DNA from: Palaemon carinicauda
Lineage: Eukaryota > Arthropoda > Malacostraca > Decapoda > Palaemonidae
Direction: 5' to 3'
Assembly (NCBI RefSeq): GCF_036898095.1
Contig: NC_090739.1
Span: 63,389,130-63,453,129, forward strand
Length of the DNA stretch: 64,000 bases
Both the position numbers and the translations under genes were made by a program. This document shows, piece by piece, positions 53,331 through 62,681 of the stretch (positions are counted from its first letter, which is position 1; each line of letters starts with the position of its first letter). The notes under the pieces are model-generated. The model was not told the DNA's origin, did no database searches, and saw only the letters and a list, made by a program, of their open reading frames with translations.

Positions 53331-53931
53331 TTTCTTTTGTTTCTCGCAAGAAATGAAAAGAAAATACTAACTTAACAAACAAAAGTATTTTATTTTTATA
53401 ATGTAAAAGGAAATATATTATTTTCAAGAAAATATTTGCCCTATTAGTATATTTTCTTTAGATAAACATCAATGCATTATCAGAGATTAAAAAAGTAGCG
53501 TACAGTCAAATTTACGCTACGTAGTACTCATGACAACCGATACAGACCCTCAAAATACTTTGTATCATTATTTAATATTTCGATAATGGAAATACTAATA
53601 TTAATCGTTAGCCTATTGGAAGGAAATCACTGTATTGCCCGGACACTTTCCGCCGGTGATGTGACGTCACCAGACATATAATATGAACTCGAATGATATT
53701 AAAACTTTTCTTAATGTATTTTTAACTGAAAATAAATACTGAACATTAACAATAAAAGAAAATAATAATTTACCAAGATAAATCAGTTGATATCTATACA
53801 AGAAAATAGATTATTTTCAAGGAAATATTCATCCTATTGCCGATAAACTTGTGACGTCATCGCCCTGAAAAAATGGTCGTAAAGTCGAATAGTCGTATGT
53901 TGCATAGGTCGTAAGTCGAGCAATACCTGTA

Positions 53932-54536
53932 CTGTAAACAGGATTTCAGTAACACTGATGTTTCACTTTATTGTATCCAATAATAATATTCACATAATAG
54001 TATTGTATGATATAAAAATGCAGGCAATATACACCTTTTATATTGTTTACATTCATAATCTCTTCAAAGCTACCGTCTACGCTTTCCAAATCAGCTGATT
54101 AAGATAAACTGTCATATTATTTTTTTTTCTCTTGCTAAAAGAGACTATTATTACTATCATTTTTATTTTGCCATATAAAAGTATGTAGTAGTTAGTATAA
54201 TTACTTTTCTCATATTTTATTTATGGTTTATTTTAATGGCAGATCGTAGTTTAAAGGTATTTTAGAATTGTTGCCCATACAAGATAATTATGTATTCTTT
54301 ACCTTTACGGTGCTTGATTACAAAGCTCAGAAAATTGTTGACTTGTCTTCCAATTCTTCGTATAGTTTTTGTGCAATTTGTTTTACCTTTTAATCAATAG
54401 AAAGGGGTATAATGTAAAAAATATATCGGTCATATTCTACTTAACATCATTTGTTATAGCTATGGTAATAGTTTACATATATTATCGTACAAAAGTTAAA
54501 AGTGAACTCACATTACACACAAAATATAATGTAATT
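53932..54536. other. AT-rich unassigned sequence
   Basis: Lies between the third Tigger-like element and element H. Only short chance ORFs and no recognisable repeat. Probably ordinary intergenic or intronic sequence. Confidence 0.5.
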
Positions 54537-54730
54537 TTGTTCCGTAACTGAAATACAAACCACGCTAATTACATTGGGTAATTACTTTGGCGTAGCTGAA
54601 TGACGAACCATAAGAATTTTAACAAGGGTTTACTACCCCACCGCTAGTTAGCGGGGGGGGGGGGGGGGGTAGCTTGCTACCCCTCCCCCCCTCACACACA
54701 GTGAGTGCTTCACTTTGCTTTTGGCTCGGA
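54537..54730 (+). repeat. Left inverted terminal repeat of element H
   Basis: AAATACAAACCACGC, the TAGTTAGCGGGG palindrome with a long G-run, GTAGCTTGCTACCCC (hairpin) and CACACAGTGAGTGCTTCAC correspond to the I left ITR. Confidence 0.88.
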
Positions 54731-54829
54731 GAGACGACAGACGTGTCTGCGCTCTCCTTCGTTTTGACTGCCATAATCTGTTTTGCTTTTTCTTCCAGAG
54801 TCTTTGAAGTTGGCCTCTATCCTTTTATT

Positions 54830-56083
54830 ATGCGTACGTGCCCTGGACTTCCCAGCCGCCCTTGTGGTACCTTTATGTTGGCCACGGACACCGATCCTCA
54901 CTCCTTATGTCCTCAGTGTAGGGGCCAACGGTGTGATAAGTCTAACGTATGTATTGAGTGTAGGGAGTGGTCTACCTCCCAGTGGGAGAGGTTTGCCCGG
55001 CGCCGTAAGAAGAAGGCTAAGAGGTATATTTCTCCTTCAGAGGTTTCTCTGAAGAGAGAAAGTTCCAAGGCTTCTTCTTCCGTTGCCCTTTCCTCCTCCG
55101 AAGCTCCCACTCGGTCGGCCTCTCCCGGGAGAATGGCGAGTGGTAGCGTAGACTGTGTTTCTGTTTACCGATCCCGGGGTGCGGGAGAGGTAGTTGCAAC
55201 CCATAGCGAGGCAGCTGCCCCTCCTCCCCCAGAAGAGGATATTGTTTCTCATTTACCTGTAAATAATTCTGATTTATTACAGCTTTGGGCTTCCTTGGGG
55301 CTTCAGGGTTCGCCCTCCAGGGAAGCCCTGTTTGATATGATCAAACTGGGTGCAACTGTCAAACAATCGCCAACAACAGCAGGGATAGATCCTCTGTCTG
55401 TGGTTGACGTTGTTGCGACGGAGGCATCGAATGTTTCTGTTCAAACACCCATGCCTGTTGCTGTTGCCAAGGTAGCTGAAGGCTTAGGTTCCCCCTCCGA
55501 ACATCCTTCGAGGGAGGAACTAAGTCCTACGGTCTCTCCTGCAAGTGTTTCTCCCCCTCGGGGGAGTTCACTAACAGAGACTCCTCTGCGGAGGCCCTAT
55601 GAAGGTCAGAGTGCTGATCCAACGGCCCCTCATGGGCGTATAAGGCGGAAGGCACGTCCTCCCCTTCACCGTAGAGGCCTTCCTTCTCCTCACAAGGGAA
55701 TTAAGAGGGGCCTCTTCAGCTTGTCATCCCCGCAGTCCTCTGCGGAGGAGACAACTCGCCGCTCTCCTATCCTGCCAGCTACCCCCTTAGACCTCTCCAG
55801 GGATCGTTCGCGATCCCTATCGGAAGATGGTCGTCCTTCGGGACACTGTATCCTGAGACCTGCTGACCTGCCGTCACCCTTCAAGGATGATGCGCTGTAC
55901 GTGCATACTAAACCTGTCATTGCGCAGGCACCGGTCCCTTCGGGGCAAAAGGGTAGTGATCGCAAAACTGCGCATCCAACCCTTGCGCGCTAGGTTATAC
56001 CTGCGCGCCCTTCTGCTGTTGCTGCTGATGATCCTGATTTAGCGCCACTGCGCTCACCTACGCACGTGCGCGCAAATGTTCCA
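54830..56083 (+). pseudogene. Gag-like ORF of element H, first part
   Basis: ATG 54830 (MRTCPGLPSRPCGTFM) aligns with D and G. The five-cysteine module is perfect (LCPQCRGQRCDKSNVCIEC), followed by REWSTSQWERFARRRKKKAK. Then a Ser/Pro-rich region includes a conserved LLQLWASLGLQGSPSREALF segment (about 55275), which matches LVSLWPSLGVDGPP of D. The frame ends at TAG 55991-55993 and the text is then cut by element I at 56084. The continuation lies at 62682-64000. Whether the TAG or the insertion came first cannot be told. Confidence 0.83.
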
Positions 56084-56280
56084 TTGTTCCGTAACCGAAA
56101 TACAAACCACGCTATTTACAAAGGGTATTACTTTTAGCGTAGCTGAAATGGCGAGCCATTAGAATTTAACGAGGGTGTATTACCCCCGCGCTAGTTAGCG
56201 GGGGGGTAGGGGAGTGGTAGCTAGCTACCCCTCCTCCCCCTCACACACAGGTGAATACACTCACTTTCACTTTTGGCTCG
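56084..56280 (+). repeat. Left inverted terminal repeat of element I
   Basis: GCTATTTACAAAGGGTATTA, AATGGCGAGCCATTAGAATT, the GCGCTAGTTAGCG palindrome, GGTAGCTAGCTACCCC, and GTGAATACACTCACTTTCAC mirror 62440-62681 closely. Confidence 0.9.
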
Positions 56281-56754
56281 GACTGTGACAGACGTCTCTG
56301 TCTTGGTCCTCGCTTGGCAGCCATTTTTTGTTTTGTCTTTACTTAATCGCTTACTTTTCATTTACTCAATATATATGTTAAACATGTTTTCATGTTTGTA
56401 TATATATTTGAGTATAGAAATGAGTAAGTTTCCTTTTCAGATTTGTGTGTGTAGTGTACGATATCTACGTGGAGGCCTCGGCAGTTAGGCCACCACGGCG
56501 TAATTTTATGGGTGGCGATCGAGTTTGACTTATGTCTTTCTCTCTCTCTCTCTCTCTCTTGAGGTCGTTCACCCTTTTACTACGTGTTACTACGGCCTTG
56601 TAGCCTAGCTTCCTTTCCGTGTGGGGGGTTGCTACGCCGTACGTCTGTTACGCGCCCTGTGCGCCCACGTTCGCCCTCGCGATCTAGAACTTCGGTTCAG
56701 GTCGGGGTCAAGGACTCTTCTTTGCGCAGGCTTCCACGCGTAGCCTTCTGCTTC

Positions 56755-56870
56755 AGCTCGTCAGCGATCATCAGCTCGCCAGCGATCATCAGCTCGCCAG
56801 CGATCATCAGCTCGTCAGCGATCATCAGCCCGCCAGCGATCATCAGCTCGCCAGCGATCTCCGGATCGCC
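56755..56870 (+). repeat. 18-bp tandem array
   Basis: CAGCTCGCCAGCGATCAT repeated about six times with TC/CC variants. In phase, it encodes SPAIIS-type repeats. Confidence 0.92.
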
Positions 56871-56948
56871 CACGTGTGTTACAGCCGGCACGCCAACGTT
56901 CTCCAACACTTCTGAAGGAACATGGTTCGCCAGCTACTAGCTCACCTG

Positions 56949-57560
56949 CGCATGCTGATCGCCATCGCGCGACCCTCAACTGCGGATGCTGATCGCCATC
57001 GCGCGACCCTCAACTGCGGATGCTGATCGCCATCGCACAACCCTCAACTGCGGATGCTGATCGCCATCGCGCGACCCTCAACTGCGGATGCTGATCGCCA
57101 TCGCGCGACCCTCAACTGCGGATGCTGATCGCCATCGCGCGACCCTCACCTGCGGATGCTGACCGCCATCGCGCGACCCTCACCTGCGGATGCTGACCGC
57201 CATCGCGCGACCCTCACCTGCGGATGCTGACCGCCATCGCGCGACCCTCACCTGCGGATGCTGATCGCCATCGCACGACCCTCAACTGCGGATGCTGATC
57301 GCCATCGCGCGACCGCACACCTGCGGATGCTGATCACCATCGCTCAACCCTGCGCATGCTGATCACCATCGCGCGACCCTCAACTGCGTATGCTGTTCAC
57401 CATCACGCGATCGCCCACCTGCAGATGCTGTTCGCCATCGCGCGACCGCCAACCTGCGCATGCTGATCGCCATCGCGCGACCCTGGCATGCTGATCACCA
57501 TCACGCGACCCTGCGCATACTGATCACCATCGCGCGACCCGGCGCATGCTGATCACTGCT
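56949..57560 (+). repeat. 34-bp tandem array, degenerating to the right
   Basis: GATGCTGATCGCCATCGCGC plus GACCCTCAACTGCG is repeated about eleven times almost perfectly to 57330, then in shortened and diverged form. The 34-bp period is out of phase with codons. Confidence 0.93.
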
Positions 57561-58260
57561 CGCGATCGCTCACCTTCGCATACTGCTCGCCAACGCACGA
57601 TCGCTCGCCTGCGCATACTGCTCGACCATCGCGTCGGCATAACACAACGCGCCATCGCCAACCTGTGCGCATCGGCATAACACAACGCGCCATCGCCTAC
57701 CTGCGCGTTAGCGCTCACCAGCTCACCACCGATCGCTTGTTGATCCATATCGCCAGCGGTCCTCCTCGCCCACGCAGCAGCGCGTTTCCTCGCCATCGCG
57801 CTAACGCTTGCGTTCGCCGCCTCGGACTCGCTCTCATGCACCTGCCCACCCTCACGACCGCTCGCCTGCGCGCCCGCGCGACCGTTCGCCCGTGCAACCG
57901 TGCGACCGCTCGCCCGTGCAACCGCGCGACCGCTCGCCCGTGCAACCACGCGCCCACGTGCCTGCACGTCTACGCTCATGCTCTCCAATGTTCGCCCACG
58001 CGCGAACCAACGGTTTTTTCCATCGCGCAGACGGATGGTGTTCCGTCACGCAAACCTACAGTGTTTCTTCGCACAAATGTCGGCTTATTTCTTGCAGTAT
58101 CCATTGCTCGTCTATGGGTTATCGCTCGCCGACCACCAGGAATTCCCGTCGCGCGAGCTCCAGGGCAATTGCGACCACGATTCCCAATGGGGTTTTCGCA
58201 GCATAACCAGCCTGGCGAGTTCTTCTGGAGCATATTTCCAGAACACTGCCTCACCCCGTA

Positions 58261-60640
58261 AACACTGAGCATGGCATTTGCAAGAATAGGAGAAACTTAA
58301 GGGAGATCTGAGCAACACTCCTCTATTCCTGAACCTGGGTTAGCCCTTTCCCGTCATTCCCTGGAGGGATTTTTGGCGGGGGGGCTTTCCGTTCGAGATT
58401 TCTCCATCGGAGAAGGGGTGACTGCTTACCTCTTCCTCTGGGAGCTTACCTGGTTCTTTCCCTCCTCGGTTACGGCCCGAGGTTTGGTTCAAGGAAGCTA
58501 CAGGAAGATCAAGGGTACTTTCCTCCTCTCGAGCTCAGGCACCTTGGCCTTTCGTCGTTAAGTATCTAACTTGCGGACAAGCTCGATGTTGTACCATCTG
58601 GACGCGCTGACTGAGGGCTTCCTTCGGGTGTCTCATCTGTGGAGGTCGACGACCTCAGACACCCTTCCATCCTTGAGAAGACTTTGTTTGTGCCCAAGGA
58701 CAGAGACTTAGACAGCTGCTGTGCGGAGTAAATCGACTTCCGGTTTCACTCCTCCAAGGCGCTTTCTTCCAGACTCTGCAGGGCTCCAGCGCCCTTTTCT
58801 TTCAACCACGTCGGCCTAAGTTATCGGCTACGACAACTGGGACAAGGTGTCCAATTGCAGTTTCCTCCTGTCAGGAACAGATGGCACGGGAGACTCCCCC
58901 GGGGGGGCATAGTCCTAAAAGGAGTTCACGAACTCTAGGATTGCAGGTTTTTCGCTGGGAGGATGCTTAAGGTTACTCATCCGAATGACAGCTTCCCGAT
59001 GCCCATTCCCGCACAATCTCTGTGAGTAGCCAAGGATATCGCGCCTGCCGTCTCTGTCAGCGAATTCAGTGTCTCTGAACCTCTATGCCATAGCGTCAGC
59101 AGAGTTGCCCGGTTGGGCAGAATGATCCATACCTTAGGAGAAGGTCTTCCTTAGGATCATCGACGGCTTCACCCCCGGCCCCCTCAGTCGATCCTTTCTT
59201 GTAAGGAAGGATCTGAGAGGGGATGTCCATAGTCGACCTCTCAGCCCTGATCAAGTTTGTCGAACAAACTTCGGCCAGCGTAGACCAGCAGAATCGATCA
59301 GACTGGTAACGAGGCGACAGGACTCCTTAAACCCTGGATTGGAAGGACGGGTACTTTCAGTTTCCATTCCATCCATCTTCCAGGGTGCTCGTCGAATTCA
59401 GCCTAGACTGCAAGTATTCCTGCCTATGATGCAGTGTGGCTATCCCGCCGTGGCATAGTAGGTTTGTTTCCCCAGAGAACTCTCCCTGCCTTCCTCTTGG
59501 CCGCTCAGGTGCAGGCTTCCGCCTCCTCTGCTGTTTGGAGGGCTGGTCAACTCCGGTAGGCTCGGGTTTCGACCTTCTTCAGCGCCGGGACAAGCTTCCG
59601 GATGCTTACCATGAGTGTTTCCTCATGGTATTTTGCTTGGAGCCTTCTCTTCCTCTGCCTCAACATCTGGAGTATCTGGCCATGATATTGAGTCAACCGC
59701 CTTACCACATTGGAAACCCCGCTTCTCGTCCGTCCAGCGAGGTTAAGCAACGTCGGTACTTGGATGGGTGACCACCTGGGGACGCCAGATTCTGTTACCA
59801 CATCCTCCAAGCCTTCCTTTCGGTTGACTGTGGCAAGACTGAGGAGAGTCGCAGTACCTGTTCTCAGTCAAGCAGAGCTTTCAGCCCTACCTTGGAACGT
59901 TTCCTAGTTCTTCTTTCCTCATTGACCCGTCTATAGTCCGAACGGTCGCCTCAGGATAAGTTCCATGTGGGGCGATCCAAGTTCCGGTGGCTTCAGGCAA
60001 TGTTCAACCGGACTCCCTGGCCCTATGGGACCAGCGGAACTATTAGACCTGCAATGGGTGTTGACCTATGGAGCCTCTTGATGGTAGTGGATATTCTCGT
60101 CCTTTCCCCACATTCTTGATGCGGTTCTCGGACTCGTCAAAGGAAAGGGGGAGGGGCATGTTCCGGTCCAGGCCTATGGTCAAGACCTGAAGGATACCTC
60201 TCCATCATTCAGGCAGGCTTAGGGGCCTTAGTCTGGCCCCTCTTCAGATCCTACAGCTCCTGCCGAGTCGCCCCGTTGCGCGTCGACTTCATTCTAACCA
60301 GCAGGGGACGCATTTTCACACCTTCACATCTTGCAGTAGAGATACCGGGATGATTGAGATTCTCTCAATACCACCATCGGCTCTCTCATTCCAGGCAGGG
60401 GAATGTTTCTCTCAGACTATCCGAGCAGAACCTCATAGAGAGAGTGTACGTAGGGGTCTTTGACCTTGGGTAACCAGCAAGTGCTGGTCTGGGGGACCTG
60501 ATCGCGACAGCTTGGAACCTCAAGCTTCCGCTAGTCTTCCCCCCAGTCTCAGACCCCGAGACTCTGGCAAGATGCATTCCGGTGATGGTGGGACAACTTC
60601 GACGCCTGCGTCTTCCCTCCTTTTTGTCTGCGGACAATGG
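58261..60640 (+). pseudogene. Decayed late gag, reverse transcriptase and RNase H / methyltransferase-like region of element I
   Basis: Only scattered blocks remain. Near 59180-59270 SFLVRKD and SIVDLSALIKFVEQT correspond to D SRLFLVKK and VIDLSALNRFVEQT. Near 59335-59375 DWKDGYFQFPFHPSSR corresponds to DLKDAYFQIPIHPSSR. The YLDD site near 59540 is lost. Near 59920 LSSLTRLVPNGRLR is recognisable. Near 60300-60380 parts of RNase H occur, and near 60500-60610 the pre-YR segment. 58261-59150 corresponds in place to the gag C-terminus but reads poorly. A 5S-rRNA-like insert interrupts it at 59712. Clearly dead. Confidence 0.7.
59712..59796 (+). pseudogene. 5S rRNA-derived fragment
   Basis: The text contains CTTCTCGTCCG, GAGGTTAAGCAACGTCGG, GTACTTGGATGGGTGACC and ACCTGGGGACGCCAG in order, which are the central and 3' portions of eukaryotic 5S rRNA, including the box A and box C promoter elements. 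About ten bases between CGTCGG and GTACTTGG that occur in functional 5S genes are missing, as is the 5' end. Sequence on both sides is decayed DIRS pol, so this is a pseudogene or a piece of a 5S-derived SINE. Confidence 0.8.
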
Positions 60641-60779
60641 GTCTCAACAAGACCAGGTTGTCTGTCAACCTTTCAATGGGAGAGCTCCACTGGGACTATG
60701 CGCAGAACGGTTCCTGGACCCTCTGCTTCCCCTGACGGAACTCCCGGGAGAGCTTCTCCCACGGCGCAGACTACTCAAG

Positions 60780-61850
60780 CAACCACATTGCGACATCTCT
60801 CCCGAACCGGGGCGTCGCTTCGGCTTCATGCCTGGAGACACTACGCTTCCTCCTCTAGAAGAGACAACCCGCTACAGTCGCGGTACGGAGGTCGCGTCAT
60901 CTGCGATAGTCATCCACAGGGGTCTCCCAGGCAAAGTGAAGAGTCTAAGGTGGTTGGTGCCGTGGGAGATATACCTCTTCCCTTGAGGCCTCTTCTCCAG
61001 CAATAACGGTCTTTTGCCTTTCGGCGGGAGGAAACTCCTTTCCGCTCTCGGCAATGAAGCCTGTCGCTCAGCCTTTCCCTGACCTTCAGGCTTAAAGGAA
61101 TAACTTTTTCCTGCCCGCTGGATCTATCCTCGCTCATGCGAAGCTACGATCGTCCCTGCCCTAGTCGGAGGAAGACCTCCAACTTGGAGCATGGCTCGGA
61201 CTTTTAGTCCTTTAAGAGATCTTCTCAAGACCCTTTTACGACAGGCCTCGGATTGTATTCCGCCTTGGGTCTTCTGCTCACTCTGGCCACGGCCAGTGTG
61301 TAAGCAATCTTCTTGGTCTCTTACTACTCCCCCCTTTCTAAGGAAGAGGGGAAGGCAACATTCAGGCTCGCTCCTGAGTTGTTGGCTAGACTCAGAATCT
61401 GAGGGTCCCGGCCCTTTCGGTCCGATTCATTCAAGATTTTGAGTCTCCATTCTGTGTCTGATGTCCCAAGACCTTCTCTTTCTTGCCAGTAAGGAATCGA
61501 GATGTTAGCGCTGGGAACAGCTGCAGTTTGTCCTCAGTTGCAGCCGATTTGGGAACACAAGGAGGACATGGGGGGAGAGTCACCAGTATACCTCTTCAGC
61601 CCGGACTCAAGGACATTCATCTCGACCTGTCTTCAGACCCTCCCCCGTCACGTCGCCCTACAGCACGATGTTGGATACATAGCAACGTCCCTCGCCTTCG
61701 AGTAATACTACTCTGTGACGCAGGTGCTACAAGCTGGAGTCTGGAAGCGACTGATGACCTTCGCAGCCCGCTTCCTGCAGGGCGTGACCCACAGGAGTCT
61801 CGATACGTTTTCTATCGCTCTGTGGTGGCTACACAACAGCTGGTCTAACC
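60780..61850 (+). pseudogene. Decayed tyrosine recombinase of element I
   Basis: Blocks parallel the D YR: FGFMPGD near 60827 matches the D HAWRLSS area; the KVVGAVGDIPLPLRPL stretch near 60946 matches VVGVVEGVSLPSMPL; FTLRLKGI-like sequence near 61083; LLKTLLRQASDC near 61219. The stretch around 61670-61850 matches the end of D, including the IATSLAFE segment just after the HxxR site and the tyrosine area (CNSGLTAHY-like sequence, altered). Multiple frame changes and no intact catalytic tetrad. Confidence 0.7.
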
Positions 61851-62330
61851 TCAGGCTCCTTTTTGGACAGGCAGCAGAAGGTTGAGGGCATTGTTATCAG
61901 GTTTTAGTCTACATGAACGAAAGAAGTATGTCTGGCCCTTACTTCTTTCTTCATCATCCCCTCTACGGGGAAGCAGCATCCTGGTCTCTGCATAGCTGAC
62001 CTCGAACCTCTGCAGGTAAACCATGCTTCCTTGTGTTCCGAGTATTGAGTCAATACTGTCGCGTCCCCCATTCCCTGACGAGGTGGTATTGGGAACGTCC
62101 TAACCCAGAGTTCCTTCTGGAACTCCAGGTCAACTGCCTAGGACGGGTCACACTTCTTCCTTCACACACAAGCTTACGTAGGCCACATGGTTCCTTGCGG
62201 AGCAAGGAACTTGTGAGGTGCAGGGACTCCTTTTCTCGAGTGCGACTCACTCGGATTCTGAGTCCCCGGGTAAAGCCAAAGCCAGTATGGCTGGGGACTT
62301 TCCACCCTTCCTAAGGGATAAGTCACCCTT
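61851..62330 (+). other. 3' untranslated region of element I
   Basis: No ORF. CTCCTTTTTGGACAGGCAGC, GCATAGCTGACCTCGAACCT, CCTGACGAGGTGGTATTGGG and GTAAAGCCAAAGCCAGTATG parallel A and D. Confidence 0.8.
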
Positions 62331-62426
62331 TGTAAATAGCGTGGTTTGTATTTCGGTTACGGAACAAATGACAAATTCGAAGATAATTTGTATTTTTCCT
62401 AACCATACAAACCTTAGCTATTTACA
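62331..62426 (+). repeat. Internal complementary region of element I
   Basis: GTAAATAGCGTGGTTTGTAT and TTCGGTTACGGAACAA (complement of the left tip) joined to ATGACAAATTCGAAG..TTTGTATTTTTCCTAACC (complement of the right tip). This is the clearest ICR of family 1. Confidence 0.92.
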
Positions 62427-62439
62427 CATACTTGCCCGC

Positions 62440-62681
62440 CAGCCCTGTCCCCCAAGACAAGTCCTACCTCTAAGTGAAAGTGAGTATTCACCTGTGTGTG
62501 AGGGGGAGGAGGGAGAGCTACCACTCCCCTACCCCCCCCCCCCGCTAACTAGCGCGGGGGTAATACACCCTCGTTAAATTCTAATGGCTCGCCATTTCAG
62601 CTACGCTAAAAGTAATACCCTTTGTAAATAGCTAAGGTTTGTATGGTTAGGAAAAATACAAATTATCTTCGAATTTGTCAT
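62440..62681 (-). repeat. Right inverted terminal repeat of element I
   Basis: Reverse complement of the left ITR (GTGAAAGTGAGTATTCACCT, CTAACTAGCGCGGGGGTAAT, AATGGCTCGCCATTTCAGCT), then an outer tip (AGGAAAAATACAAATTATCT, TCGAATTTGTCAT) present in the ICR but not in the left arm. Confidence 0.92.

Larger units (their letters stand above)
45221..53929. mobile_element. Third Tigger/pogo-like element, containing DIRS element F
   Basis: Left end CAGGTATTGCTCGACTTACG plus ACC, right end GGTCGTAAGTCGAGCAATAC plus CTG, exact inverted copies over 23 bp. TA flanks at 45219-45220 and 53930-53931. Without element F (46691-53330) the element is about 2.07 kb. It contains a 110-bp duplication, repeated modules with TGACGTCA palindromes and a (CT)n tract, but no transposase ORF. 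Confidence 0.88.
56419..58260 (+). pseudogene. Remnant of the gag region of element I
   Basis: The N-terminal cysteine module is not recognisable; only a short (M)SKFPFQ start at 56419. The remainder is GC-rich, dominated by an 18-bp array (56755-56870) and a 34-bp array (56949-57560), then Arg/Pro-rich CGATCG-type text to about 58200. Several long open frames on both strands are by-products of CG-rich repeats. The compositional style (GCGC, CGATCGC words) is the same as in the second part of H gag. No functional product expected. Confidence 0.55.
56084..62681 (+). mobile_element. DIRS-type element I (family 1), complete outline but strongly decayed
   Basis: Left tip TTGTTCCGTAACCGAAATAC and right tip TCTTCGAATTTGTCAT agree with the ICR at 62331-62426. 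Size 6.6 kb. It holds gag remnants with two tandem arrays, decayed RT/RNase H with a 5S-like fragment, a decayed YR, ICR and ITRs. Inserted in the gag of H. Confidence 0.9.

Noticed and set aside
54650..54700. Telomere or G-quadruplex region as a separate feature
   Set aside because: The G-run is part of the family-1 ITR between its two palindromes and varies in length like a homopolymer tract.
56949..57560. CRISPR-like array (regular 34-bp units)
   Set aside because: There are no unique spacers between units; it is a plain tandem repeat in a eukaryotic retroelement.
57524..57988. Minus-strand Ala/Arg-rich ORF
   Set aside because: Produced by CG-rich CGATCG-type repeats; no domain.
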